Source: Thermotogae bacterium (GTDB lineage Bacteria; Thermotogota; Thermotogae; B3-G13). Taken from it: DNA of 7,422 bases. The position numbers were made by a program, and so were the translations under genes. The notes beneath the pieces were generated by a model. It worked only from the letters and a program-made list of their open reading frames with translations. It did not search any database and was not told the origin of the DNA. The stretch's first letter is position 1. Each line of letters opens with the position of its first letter. The stretch spans positions 1 to 7,422 of the forward strand of contig WFSK01000187.1 of the NCBI GenBank assembly GCA_015486095.1, given 5' to 3'. Below are positions 1-5,632 of the stretch, piece after piece.

Positions 1-393
1 CTGATAACAGTGCTTACATCTCAGATTGCAGGCATTTGTGAAGTTCCATACGACCAATATGGGGGCAACGAATCTCTGAGGCTTTGTAAGGCCATACTTT
101 CCCAGGCTTCTGACAAGATTTTCTAATCCTTTCACCAGAAAAGGTCTTTCTTCCAATGCCTTTTTGAGTTCCACCCTTCCATTCTCAGAACCTATCTGGA
201 TTATCGGTTTGATGAATGGAATGAAAGGAATTATTTCAGCACGCCTCTCAAGAGGAAGCCTTTTCCCCTCAAGATAGGAAACGATGTCCGTAAACATAGA
301 ACTTCCATCTTTCCTTTTCGTACCGATCTTGTGAAAAACCACCTTAGATACTCTGCTACTCAATACCTTCTCGATCTCCCTGGGATCCATCAT
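1..393 (-). CDS. Radical SAM protein, N-terminal part (partial, runs off left edge)
   Basis: The open frame starts at ATG 393 (a second ATG follows at 390) and continues to base 1 without a stop, giving 131 residues. The last visible residues read VVWNFTNACNLRCKHCYQ, containing C122-x3-C126-x2-C129. This is the radical SAM motif that ligates the [4Fe-4S] cluster used to cleave S-adenosylmethionine. About 110 residues precede the cluster motif. They have no recognised domain, are rich in charged residues and contain the hydrophobic stretch IIPFIPFIKPIIQI. The NFTNACNLRCKHCYQ context is typical of uncharacterised radical SAM or SPASM-type maturases, but the substrate cannot be named because the barrel and any C-terminal cluster domain lie outside the window. 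A GAGG sits 9 nt before ATG 393 and supports that start. The gene has its own strong promoter at 501-529 and is not coupled to cstA. Confidence 0.88.
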   Translation of the reverse strand, partial: MMDPREIEKVLSSRVSKVVFHKIGTKRKDGSSMFTDIVSYLEGKRLPLERRAEIIPFIPFIKPIIQIGSENGRVELKKALEERPFLVKGLENLVRSLGKYGLTKPQRFVAPILVVWNFTNACNLRCKHCYQ

Positions 394-469
394 ATTCCAT
401 CGCCTCACTCCCTACAAAATTTAAAAGTCGTAAAAGGCTTGAAATTCTTTTGTGTTCCTCACACTCATT

Positions 470-495
470 TATGCTTTTATGTTCATTTAAGCATA
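470..495. promoter_or_regulatory. 26-bp palindrome, candidate operator at the radical SAM transcription start
   Basis: The plus strand reads TATGCTT, 2 nt, ATG, 2 nt, CAT, 2 nt, AAGCATA. Ten of 13 symmetric pairs match, and the mismatches fall in regularly spaced TT blocks. This block pattern suits a dimeric helix-turn-helix repressor better than an RNA stem. The palindrome lies immediately downstream of the TATAAT and covers the predicted start site, where a repressor would block initiation. The regulator cannot be named from this window. Confidence 0.6.
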
Positions 496-500
496 TATAC

Positions 501-529
501 ATTATACATGAGATGTCCTCTCTTGTCAA
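501..529 (-). promoter_or_regulatory. Consensus sigma-A promoter of the radical SAM gene
   Basis: On the minus strand TTGACA (529-524) is followed after exactly 17 bp by TATAAT (506-501), a perfect match to both consensus hexamers. Transcription should start near 494, about 100 nt before the ATG at 393. A promoter this strong is normally held in check, which fits the palindrome at the predicted start site. Confidence 0.85.
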
Positions 530-540
530 GAAAGGGAGAC

Positions 541-821
541 CGGACGTTCGTATAAAATAGTGAGGCGCAGAATAAGGGAGCGAATCTTGGTGCACACTGT
601 AAATGTGAGTGTTTCGTATACTCTATTCAGCTGAATTTCGCAGTATTCATAGGGACAGGAGTTTACTTCTATCCGATTCACCGAAGGTGAATAACGTTAT
701 GGAATTTCGTTCCATCGGACGGGTCTGAAAAACCAGGATAGGTGATTCTATCGTCATTACAGGATTTATCCTATATTCATCAACACAATTTGACATAGAG
801 TCAAACTTTCCTCTCAATAAT
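541..821. other. Gene-free, hairpin-rich intergenic stretch
   Basis: I see no convincing gene here. The region holds a run of perfect inverted repeats. These are ATTCAGCTGAAT at 625-636, ATTCACC/GGTGAAT at 676-692 (3-nt loop), ATGGAA/TTCCAT at 699-715 (5-nt loop), GATAG/CTATC at 737-752, AGGAT/ATCCT at 761-772 and TTTGAC/GTCAAA at 789-805. TCCG (672-675) and CGGA (716-719) directly enclose the second and third, making a compact three-way junction. It may be the 3' untranslated region of cstA, the remains of a structured RNA, or a binding region. The strand is undecided. Confidence 0.5.
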
Positions 822-850
822 AGAGAGGACATGTACTACATGTCCTCTCT
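822..850 (-). terminator. Strong hairpin after cstA, probable terminator
   Basis: AGAGAGGACATGTA (822-835) and its exact complement (837-850) flank one base, giving an effective stem of about 12 bp with a small loop. It begins 27 nt past the cstA stop codon. On the minus strand the stem is followed only by TATTATTG, not a long U-run. It may therefore terminate weakly or mainly protect the 3' end of the mRNA. Confidence 0.55.
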
Positions 851-877
851 TAGAAAGATATAATCTATAAAATAAGA

Positions 878-2605
878 TTACCCGAGTTCTTCGACACCTT
901 TTACTTCCTTTCCACGCTTTGCGTTCCTTATAGCAACTATCGCTTCGATGATGAGCCATATCATCAGTATGAAGATCACCAATCCGATGATGAACAACAA
1001 CCAATTGTGAGCCTTTTGGAAATTCCTGATGTTCGATACCATGGCCCACGAGGTCATTATCACCATAAATATCATAGGAATCGATGTAACGATCGATGGG
1101 GCTTTCTTTCTGATCAGATACACAGTTGCGACTAAGAGAGCAAGTGCTGCCAACAATTGGTTTACAGTCCCGAACAGAGGCCACAGGATCAACGCACCTT
1201 TACCGTTAGGCTGCACCATTGCGAGCCCAAATGCACTGAGAACCGCTATGAGTGTTGCAGGATGTTTTCCTTGAAGCCATCCTACGTTGAGGTCCTTCCC
1301 GAATTCTTGGATCACATAGCGCTGTGCACGAGTTGCCGTATCGAGTGTTGTCCCTGCAAAACTGACTATGAACACACCCATGATGGTTGCTACAAGGTCT
1401 GTCATATATTTGCTAGAACCAAATATGTATTTCAACATGTTAACTGAGCCTCCAACGAATGCACCGATCTTCGCACCGAGCCCCTTTGCGGCTACCCAAC
1501 TCGAATAATGGGCATTCCATACTGCGATACCAGCCGATTTTCCACCCGCTGCGATTCCTATACCTGCCGCAACTGCTAAGACCACAAGAGCAGCCAATAT
1601 ACCTTCGCTCACCATACCACCATAACCAACGAGCTTTGCATCTGACTCTTTGTCGATCTGCTTCGATGATGTCCCTGAAGCAACGAGTGAGTGGAAGCCG
1701 GATATGGCACCACAAGCGATCGTCACGAATAGAAATGGCCAAAGCGGTGGAGCTCCTTTAGGATGAATGTTCACAGCAGGGGCAACGATAGCAAGATGTG
1801 TAGGGGATGCGATGACCGCTCCAATAGCACCCAAGAATATAAGGCCCATAGCCACTATCAACTCGTGTGCGTTTATGTAATCGCGAGGTTGGAGCAGCGT
1901 TTCTACCGGAAGAGTGGATGCTATGTAGATGTAGATGGACATGATGATAAGCCAATCGATCACAGCATTACCAGGGAGTTTAATTGGAATGAGCACCCCT
2001 ATGGCAACGGTCACGTACATCAGTATAAGAGCCCACCAAGACCACACGTTTAATCTCTTCTTTTTCTTGTATACCATATAAGAGAGCAATAGGGCTATTG
2101 GAATTTCCATCCAGACCGGGAATACGGATGCCGGATACATGTTGAACAATATACCCATGATCATGGCGAAGATCGCTATAACGATCCACAACTCGAAAAA
2201 TATTACGATGAAGAAGAGATATTTCGCACGTGGACCTATGATCTGCGTGGTTATCTCTCCGATGGATTTACCCTTATTCCTCAGAGAAATGACGAGAGCA
2301 GAAAAGTCATGCACAGCACCTGCAAATATCGTCCCGAGTGTGATCCAGAGAAAGGCAGGTACCCAACCCCAGATTATCCCGATCGCTGGGCCAACTATTG
2401 GGCCCAACCCGGCAATGGAGGTGTAATGGTGCCCCCACACAACCCATTTGTTTGTGGGTACGTAATCGACGCCATCTTCCAATTCATGCGCTGGTGTAAC
2501 GTTCTTGTCGTTCAACCTGTAGATCCTGTTGGCGATAAAACCACCGTAGATCTTGTACATCACGAAAAACCATATCAAAGCGATTACGAATAGTAAAAAG
2601 CCCAA
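878..2605 (-). CDS. cstA: CstA/BtsT-family carbon starvation transporter (probable pyruvate uptake)
   Basis: A polytopic inner-membrane protein of the CstA family; characterised members carry pyruvate (E. coli CstA, BtsT) or peptides. With the chosen start it has 575 residues, so it is a short form compared with about 700 in E. coli. Family landmarks are GHHYTSIAGLGPIVGPA (about residues 58-74), GAVHDFSALVISLRNKGKSIGEI (about 96-118), QPRDYIN (about 239-245), CGAISGFHSLVASGTSSKQI (298-317), FAGTTLDTATRAQRY (416-430) and LWPLFGTVNQLLA (474-486). The frame stays open up to ATG 2737, but that extension would cover the promoter and repeats. CstA proteins begin just before the first helix, here FLLFVIALIWFFVMYKIYGGF. 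TTG 2605, with AAAGGGG about 10 nt upstream, is the best start. ATG 2615 is out of frame. The gene lies downstream of a LytS/LytTR pair on the same strand and is probably its target. Confidence 0.93.
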   Translation of the reverse strand: MGFLLFVIALIWFFVMYKIYGGFIANRIYRLNDKNVTPAHELEDGVDYVPTNKWVVWGHHYTSIAGLGPIVGPAIGIIWGWVPAFLWITLGTIFAGAVHDFSALVISLRNKGKSIGEITTQIIGPRAKYLFFIVIFFELWIVIAIFAMIMGILFNMYPASVFPVWMEIPIALLLSYMVYKKKKRLNVWSWWALILMYVTVAIGVLIPIKLPGNAVIDWLIIMSIYIYIASTLPVETLLQPRDYINAHELIVAMGLIFLGAIGAVIASPTHLAIVAPAVNIHPKGAPPLWPFLFVTIACGAISGFHSLVASGTSSKQIDKESDAKLVGYGGMVSEGILAALVVLAVAAGIGIAAGGKSAGIAVWNAHYSSWVAAKGLGAKIGAFVGGSVNMLKYIFGSSKYMTDLVATIMGVFIVSFAGTTLDTATRAQRYVIQEFGKDLNVGWLQGKHPATLIAVLSAFGLAMVQPNGKGALILWPLFGTVNQLLAALALLVATVYLIRKKAPSIVTSIPMIFMVIMTSWAMVSNIRNFQKAHNWLLFIIGLVIFILMIWLIIEAIVAIRNAKRGKEVKGVEELG

Positions 2606-2615
2606 AAAACACCAT

Positions 2616-2622
2616 CCCCTTT
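2616..2622 (-). promoter_or_regulatory. Ribosome binding site deciding the TTG start of cstA
   Basis: AAAGGGG on the minus strand lies 10 nt before TTG 2605. The out-of-frame ATG 2615 touches this motif and could not use it. The site, together with where CstA proteins normally begin, favours TTG 2605 over the long ATG 2737 frame. Confidence 0.5.
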
Positions 2623-2639
2623 CTCGAAAAGTTGTATCG

Positions 2640-2669
2640 AAGATATCATGATCTAAGAAAATAAAGCAA
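2640..2669 (-). promoter_or_regulatory. Weak candidate promoter of cstA
   Basis: TTGCTT (2669-2664), 18 bp, TATCTT (2645-2640) on the minus strand, placing the start near 2633 and leaving a short leader before the ribosome binding site. Both hexamers depart from consensus, as expected for a promoter that needs an activator. Direct repeats lie immediately upstream. Confidence 0.45.
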
Positions 2670-2677
2670 GTATTTTT

Positions 2678-2730
2678 TATTAAAAGTAGAAAAACACGGA
2701 TAAAAGTAGAAGATCTGGGATTAAAAGTTT
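2678..2730 (-). promoter_or_regulatory. Three ACTTTTA direct repeats, candidate LytTR operators
   Basis: On the minus strand ACTTTTA begins at 2728, 2707 and 2687, in the contexts CAAACTTTTAATCC, TCTACTTTTATCC and TCTACTTTTAATA. The intervals of 21 and 20 bp are two helical turns, so all copies face the same side of the DNA. LytTR regulators such as AgrA, YpdB and BtsR bind short direct repeats with this kind of spacing. The last copy ends about 8 bp before the -35 element, a good position for activation. That the neighbouring regulator binds here is inference. Confidence 0.55.
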
Positions 2731-2776
2731 GCCGCATCCCAAAAGATCTACTTATGGATTAGTCTGGTAAATCCGT

Positions 2777-2794
2777 TTACATCAGCGATGCACA
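2777..2794. repeat. 18-bp direct repeat, left copy
   Basis: TTACATCAGCGATGCACA, identical to the copy at 2975-2992, 198 bp away. A small hairpin (GTAAA 2767-2771 with TTTAC 2776-2780, loop TCCG) overlaps its start, matching a GTAAGT/ACTTAC stem at the start of the other copy. The repeated unit therefore seems to be a hairpin plus an 18-mer. Confidence 0.95.
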
Positions 2795-2810
2795 CCACTA
2801 AACTCCATGA

Positions 2811-3011
2811 GGTAGGAGGCATATCTCGATGTGCGAGTGTTGTAAGTGGTTGTGAAGACGAAGGAAGGTATCACGTCGGTGAGAAACAGGAGGTTTCGAA
2901 TGTGACGGCGTGCAGGAAGGATGCTCGTCACAGTCCGACGTGATACCCCCGTAAGTCGAACAACATTGTTTCACTTACATCAGCGATGCACATCGAGATA
3001 TGCCTCCTACC
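2811..3011. repeat. Perfect 24-bp inverted repeat enclosing 153 bp with nested stems
   Basis: Arms 2811-2834 and 2988-3011 are exact reverse complements, each containing TAGGAGGCATATCTCGATG. Inside lie concentric pairings: TGTAAGTG/CACTTACA (2841-2848 with 2972-2979), GTTGT/ACAAC (2849-2853 with 2960-2964), GAC/GTC (2857-2859 with 2955-2957) and GGTATCACGTCGG/CCGACGTGATACC (2867-2879 with 2935-2947). The last stem encloses two hairpins, GAAAC/GTTTC (2883-2897) and GTGACG/CGTCAC (2902-2931), forming a three-way junction. The interior is visibly richer in G+C than the flanks. No target-site duplication or transposase is evident. Confidence 0.97.
2975..2992. repeat. 18-bp direct repeat, right copy
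   Basis: Identical to 2777-2794. Its TTACA end belongs to the inner stem 2972-2979 and its GCACA end belongs to the right arm of the 24-bp inverted repeat. This copy is therefore built into the nested structure, while the left copy lies outside it. GTAAGT (2951-2956) can pair with ACTTAC (2973-2978) as an alternative local hairpin. Confidence 0.95.
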
Positions 3012-3190
3012 GAACACTTGATATTCAGAATCCTTGAATCCTCAATACTTTTAATAAGATTAAGGTGAAATAAATGAAGTTAACTATGATCGAAAAACAA
3101 ATGCATCCATATATAAAACTTTTCAACAAAAAGGTCTTACGCAGCTGTAAAAATAGATGAAGGTGCAATTCTTTTGGTTCGGATGATGAT

Positions 3191-3904
3191 TCATAGGCTT
3201 ATCATATCCCTAAATGCCTTTTGACGATGAGGGGATAGAGGGAGCTTTTCTCCATTGTCCATTTGTATTACGTATCTTCCCTTGAACCATGGAATGAGTT
3301 TTCTCACATGCCTTAAATTAATTAGATAATCCTTGTGAGCCCTAAAAAAGTGCTTATCACGAAGTTTTGCTTCCAATGTCTTTAAGGTATAATTCTTGCA
3401 GGAAAATTTTCCTCTAGGAGTTTCAATAGTTATCTTTCTGTTCTCTATACAAAAGCAGATGATCTCTTCTATTTTAAGAAGCACGATACCGTCTCTACCT
3501 TCACCCAATATCATATCGAGTTTTCCTCCTTTCCTACCCCTAACCCTAAACCTGATCCTCGCTATCGTTTTATTGAACCTCTCTTCACTTATAGGTTTTA
3601 CGAGGTAGTCAACGGCATCGACTTCAAATGCCTTAACCGCATACTCCGAGTACGCAGTTACAAAAACAATAACAGGGGGGTCCTTGGTTCCCCTTAATGC
3701 ATCGGCAAGTTGTATGCCAGAAAATTCTGGCATTTCGATATCGAAAAATACCACATCTGGATCTTCAGATAAGATCTTCGAAAGCGCTTCATAGGCGTTA
3801 TCGCACATATCGATGACTTCAAAATCAGGGTATCTCGACAAAAGGAATCTCAATTCTTCCCTTGCGGGTTGCTCGTCATCGACAATAATCGTTCTAACAG
3901 CCAT
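3191..3904 (-). CDS. LytTR-family response regulator (BtsR/YpdB/LytR type)
   Basis: A 237-residue cytoplasmic two-component regulator. The receiver domain spans about residues 3-120, with acidic D9-D10, phosphoacceptor D55 in VVFFDIEMP, T83 and K103 in YLVKP. The LytTR DNA-binding domain spans about 135-237, with the family signature FFRAHKDYLINLRHVRKL and a C-terminal LPLSPHRQKAFRDMI. Length and architecture match E. coli BtsR and YpdB. ATG 3904 has a good ribosome site, AAGGGGG, 6 nt upstream. The first 55 nt overlap the end of the sensor kinase gene, implying translational coupling. The cognate kinase is the upstream gene, and the probable target is cstA downstream. About 585 bp separate it from cstA, so cstA is likely a separate transcription unit. 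No strong terminator follows; only a 4-bp TTAC/GTAA stem and T-runs appear near 3121-3155. Confidence 0.95.
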   Translation of the reverse strand: MAVRTIIVDDEQPAREELRFLLSRYPDFEVIDMCDNAYEALSKILSEDPDVVFFDIEMPEFSGIQLADALRGTKDPPVIVFVTAYSEYAVKAFEVDAVDYLVKPISEERFNKTIARIRFRVRGRKGGKLDMILGEGRDGIVLLKIEEIICFCIENRKITIETPRGKFSCKNYTLKTLEAKLRDKHFFRAHKDYLINLRHVRKLIPWFKGRYVIQMDNGEKLPLSPHRQKAFRDMISL

Positions 3905-5613
3905 CTTTTACCCCCTTCTATCGGAAAACCCATTGTTACCTTCGTACCTTTCTTATCCTTTTTACTTTTTATCTTGAAGCAATAATCCCTATCGTATAGA
4001 TTTCTTATCCTATCGAGCACATTTCTCAACCCTATACAATTCGTATAATTCGGATCGTATCTCATGATCTCGTCTATCTTCTCCGAAGATATCCCCCTTC
4101 CATTATCTTCAACTGTGAGGAAGACTTTCCCCCCTTTTATAAAAGATGAGATCTTAACAACGAGTTTTTTGGTAGAGGAAAAACCGTGTTTTATAGAATT
4201 TTCCACGATCGGTTGAACGACAAGTGAAGGTATCTTGAACTCCAAAGTACTGGGGTCGATCTCCCACTCCACTTCGAGTCTTTCCCCAAAGCGCTCTTTT
4301 TCGATCATAAGATATGATCTTATCAATTCGAGTTCCTCTCTCAGTTCGATCAAATTATCCTTTCTATCGATCGCTTCCCTCAAGATGAAACTCAATTTGT
4401 ATAGAAGATCCCTTGCTCTTTCAGGTTCTCGCCTGATTATATACCCTATTGTGTTCAAGGCGTTGAAGAGAAAATGGGGGTTAATCCGTGCTTGCAATTC
4501 CTTGAATTGAGAAAGCATCCTCAATTCTCTTTCTCTTTCTATTTCTCTGAGCTCCACCTGATTTATCAAAATATTTGCCATTCCTTTCGCGAGTTCAAAA
4601 TCGAGCGGTGTTATTGCATTCTCATCTATCCTGTATAACTTGAGAGCTCCTAAGATCTCTCCGGACGAATTTCTCAAGGGCACTATTACTCCAGAACCAA
4701 GGGGACATTGGAGATGGGGACAGGCGATCGCCTTTCGATCTCTTAAGAGTTGTACTTTACCAGTCTGAATGGCCAACTTCGTGGACTTCGTCTGGATCTC
4801 AACTCCCGCCTTATGGTGATCTGCCCCTCTACCAACAAATGCCAGAATCTTTTCTCTATCGGTCAAAGCAACCGCATCCAAATTCGTATATTTCAGTATG
4901 ATCTTCGCCGTCTTATTAGCCGATTCCTCCGTAAGGCCCTTACTCAAAATAGGAAGCGTTTCATTGGCGATCTTCAAGACCTTCTCAGCGGTTAGGGCAC
5001 TGATCTTTTCTCTTTCTCTTAACGTGACTCGAATGACCAGGAGAAATAAACCAACTCCTATTGAATTAGTGATGATCATTGGACCTGCGATGATCTTCAC
5101 CAAACCGATCGCATCGGATAAGGGTCTTGATATGGCAAGCACAAGTGACATATGTCCGACCTCTGCTAAACTTGTAAAAACCATACCTGGCAGTACACCA
5201 AACACTTCTTCCTTCCTCCATTCATATAATAAGCCCGCTATCGTACCGTTCACGATCGTAGCGAGAGCACAGGGAATAGCAGTAAAACCACCCAAATAAA
5301 ATCTTTCCAATCCTCCTATAATACCTGCTATGAGTCCTACCAATGGACCACCGAATAAGCCTCCTCCGATAGCACCAACATCTCTCAAATTCGCGATCGC
5401 TCCCCTTATGGGGGTACCGAGAACGGTACCGAGGATCGAAACCCCACCGAAAAATATTCCTAAAAGAAGTTGTTTCCTTAAAGATCGCTCTAAATTGAAA
5501 AGGGTTCTCGCGATAGGTGTTTGCCCTACAACAAAACCCACCGTGATCACCATAGCGAGTGAACGGATGAGGTCGAGATATAAGATATAAGGAATCGTTA
5601 TTGAGAAAAACAT
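3850..5613 (-). CDS. LytS/BtsS-type sensor histidine kinase, probable pyruvate-type sensor
   Basis: A 587-residue membrane kinase. The LytS 5-TM sensor region (about residues 8-200) contains ANLRDVGAIGGGLFGGPLVG and ERFYLGGFTAIPCALAT. A GAF domain (about 225-355) follows, with CPHLQCPLGSGVIVPL. The His_kinase domain has ARINPHFLFNALNTI with phosphoacceptor H380. The ATPase has the N-box QPIVENSIKHG (N472), DNGRG (503-507) and GLRNVLDRIRN (528-538). R77, R104 and C115 match by spacing the Arg72, Arg99 and Cys110 recalled as pyruvate-binding in E. coli BtsS, while the Ser113 position is Ala118. ATG 5613 places R77 near the BtsS position. The frame extends to TTG 5667 (605 residues), overlapping the upstream gene, and neither start has an ideal ribosome site. 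The last 17 or so residues, after the usual kinase end, lie in the overlap with the regulator gene. Confidence 0.93.
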   Translation of the reverse strand: MFFSITIPYILYLDLIRSLAMVITVGFVVGQTPIARTLFNLERSLRKQLLLGIFFGGVSILGTVLGTPIRGAIANLRDVGAIGGGLFGGPLVGLIAGIIGGLERFYLGGFTAIPCALATIVNGTIAGLLYEWRKEEVFGVLPGMVFTSLAEVGHMSLVLAISRPLSDAIGLVKIIAGPMIITNSIGVGLFLLVIRVTLREREKISALTAEKVLKIANETLPILSKGLTEESANKTAKIILKYTNLDAVALTDREKILAFVGRGADHHKAGVEIQTKSTKLAIQTGKVQLLRDRKAIACPHLQCPLGSGVIVPLRNSSGEILGALKLYRIDENAITPLDFELAKGMANILINQVELREIERERELRMLSQFKELQARINPHFLFNALNTIGYIIRREPERARDLLYKLSFILREAIDRKDNLIELREELELIRSYLMIEKERFGERLEVEWEIDPSTLEFKIPSLVVQPIVENSIKHGFSSTKKLVVKISSFIKGGKVFLTVEDNGRGISSEKIDEIMRYDPNYTNCIGLRNVLDRIRNLYDRDYCFKIKSKKDKKGTKVTMGFPIEGGKRWLLERLLSMTSNPQGKN

Positions 5614-5632
5614 CTTATGAATAGCAAAACCC

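Larger units (their letters stand above)
2777..3011 (+). ncRNA. Candidate structured RNA, family not recognised
   Basis: The concentric stems in this region look like an RNA of roughly 200-235 nt. The plus strand is favoured for two reasons. The predicted loops are purine-rich on that strand (AGGAG, GCAGGAAGG, GAAGACGAAGGAA). In addition, GCGT (2908-2911) pairs with ATGC (2921-2924) through a G-U that would be an A-C mismatch on the minus strand. Against this, I find no convincing plus-strand promoter and no U-run terminator. The minus strand would be co-transcribed between the regulator gene and cstA, so a leader role on that strand remains possible. It does not match tmRNA, RNase P RNA, SRP RNA or any riboswitch I can recall. 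Confidence 0.35.

Noticed and set aside
647..832. 61-residue minus-strand open frame after cstA
   Set aside because: It lies across the hairpin chain, has no ribosome site or recognisable protein pattern, and its start falls inside the terminator stem.
513..851. 12-bp match ATGTCCTCTCTT at 513-524 and 840-851
   Set aside because: A 12-bp repeat is expected by chance a few times in a window of this size.
2606..2737. 44-residue N-terminal extension of cstA from ATG 2737
   Set aside because: It covers the direct repeats and the probable promoter, is AT-driven in composition, and CstA proteins start just before the first helix.
2811..3011. Phase-variable invertible segment flanked by 24-bp inverted repeats
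   Set aside because: The interior is itself nested and complementary, there is no outward promoter inside and no recombinase gene in view. Kept only as an alternative; PCR or reads showing both orientations would revive it.
2831..3011. Group II intron start (GTGCGAG resembles GTGYG)
   Set aside because: Far too short, with no domain V and no reverse transcriptase.
2777..3011. CRISPR array or retron ncRNA
   Set aside because: There are only two copies of the direct repeat and no spacers or cas genes, and no reverse transcriptase is present.
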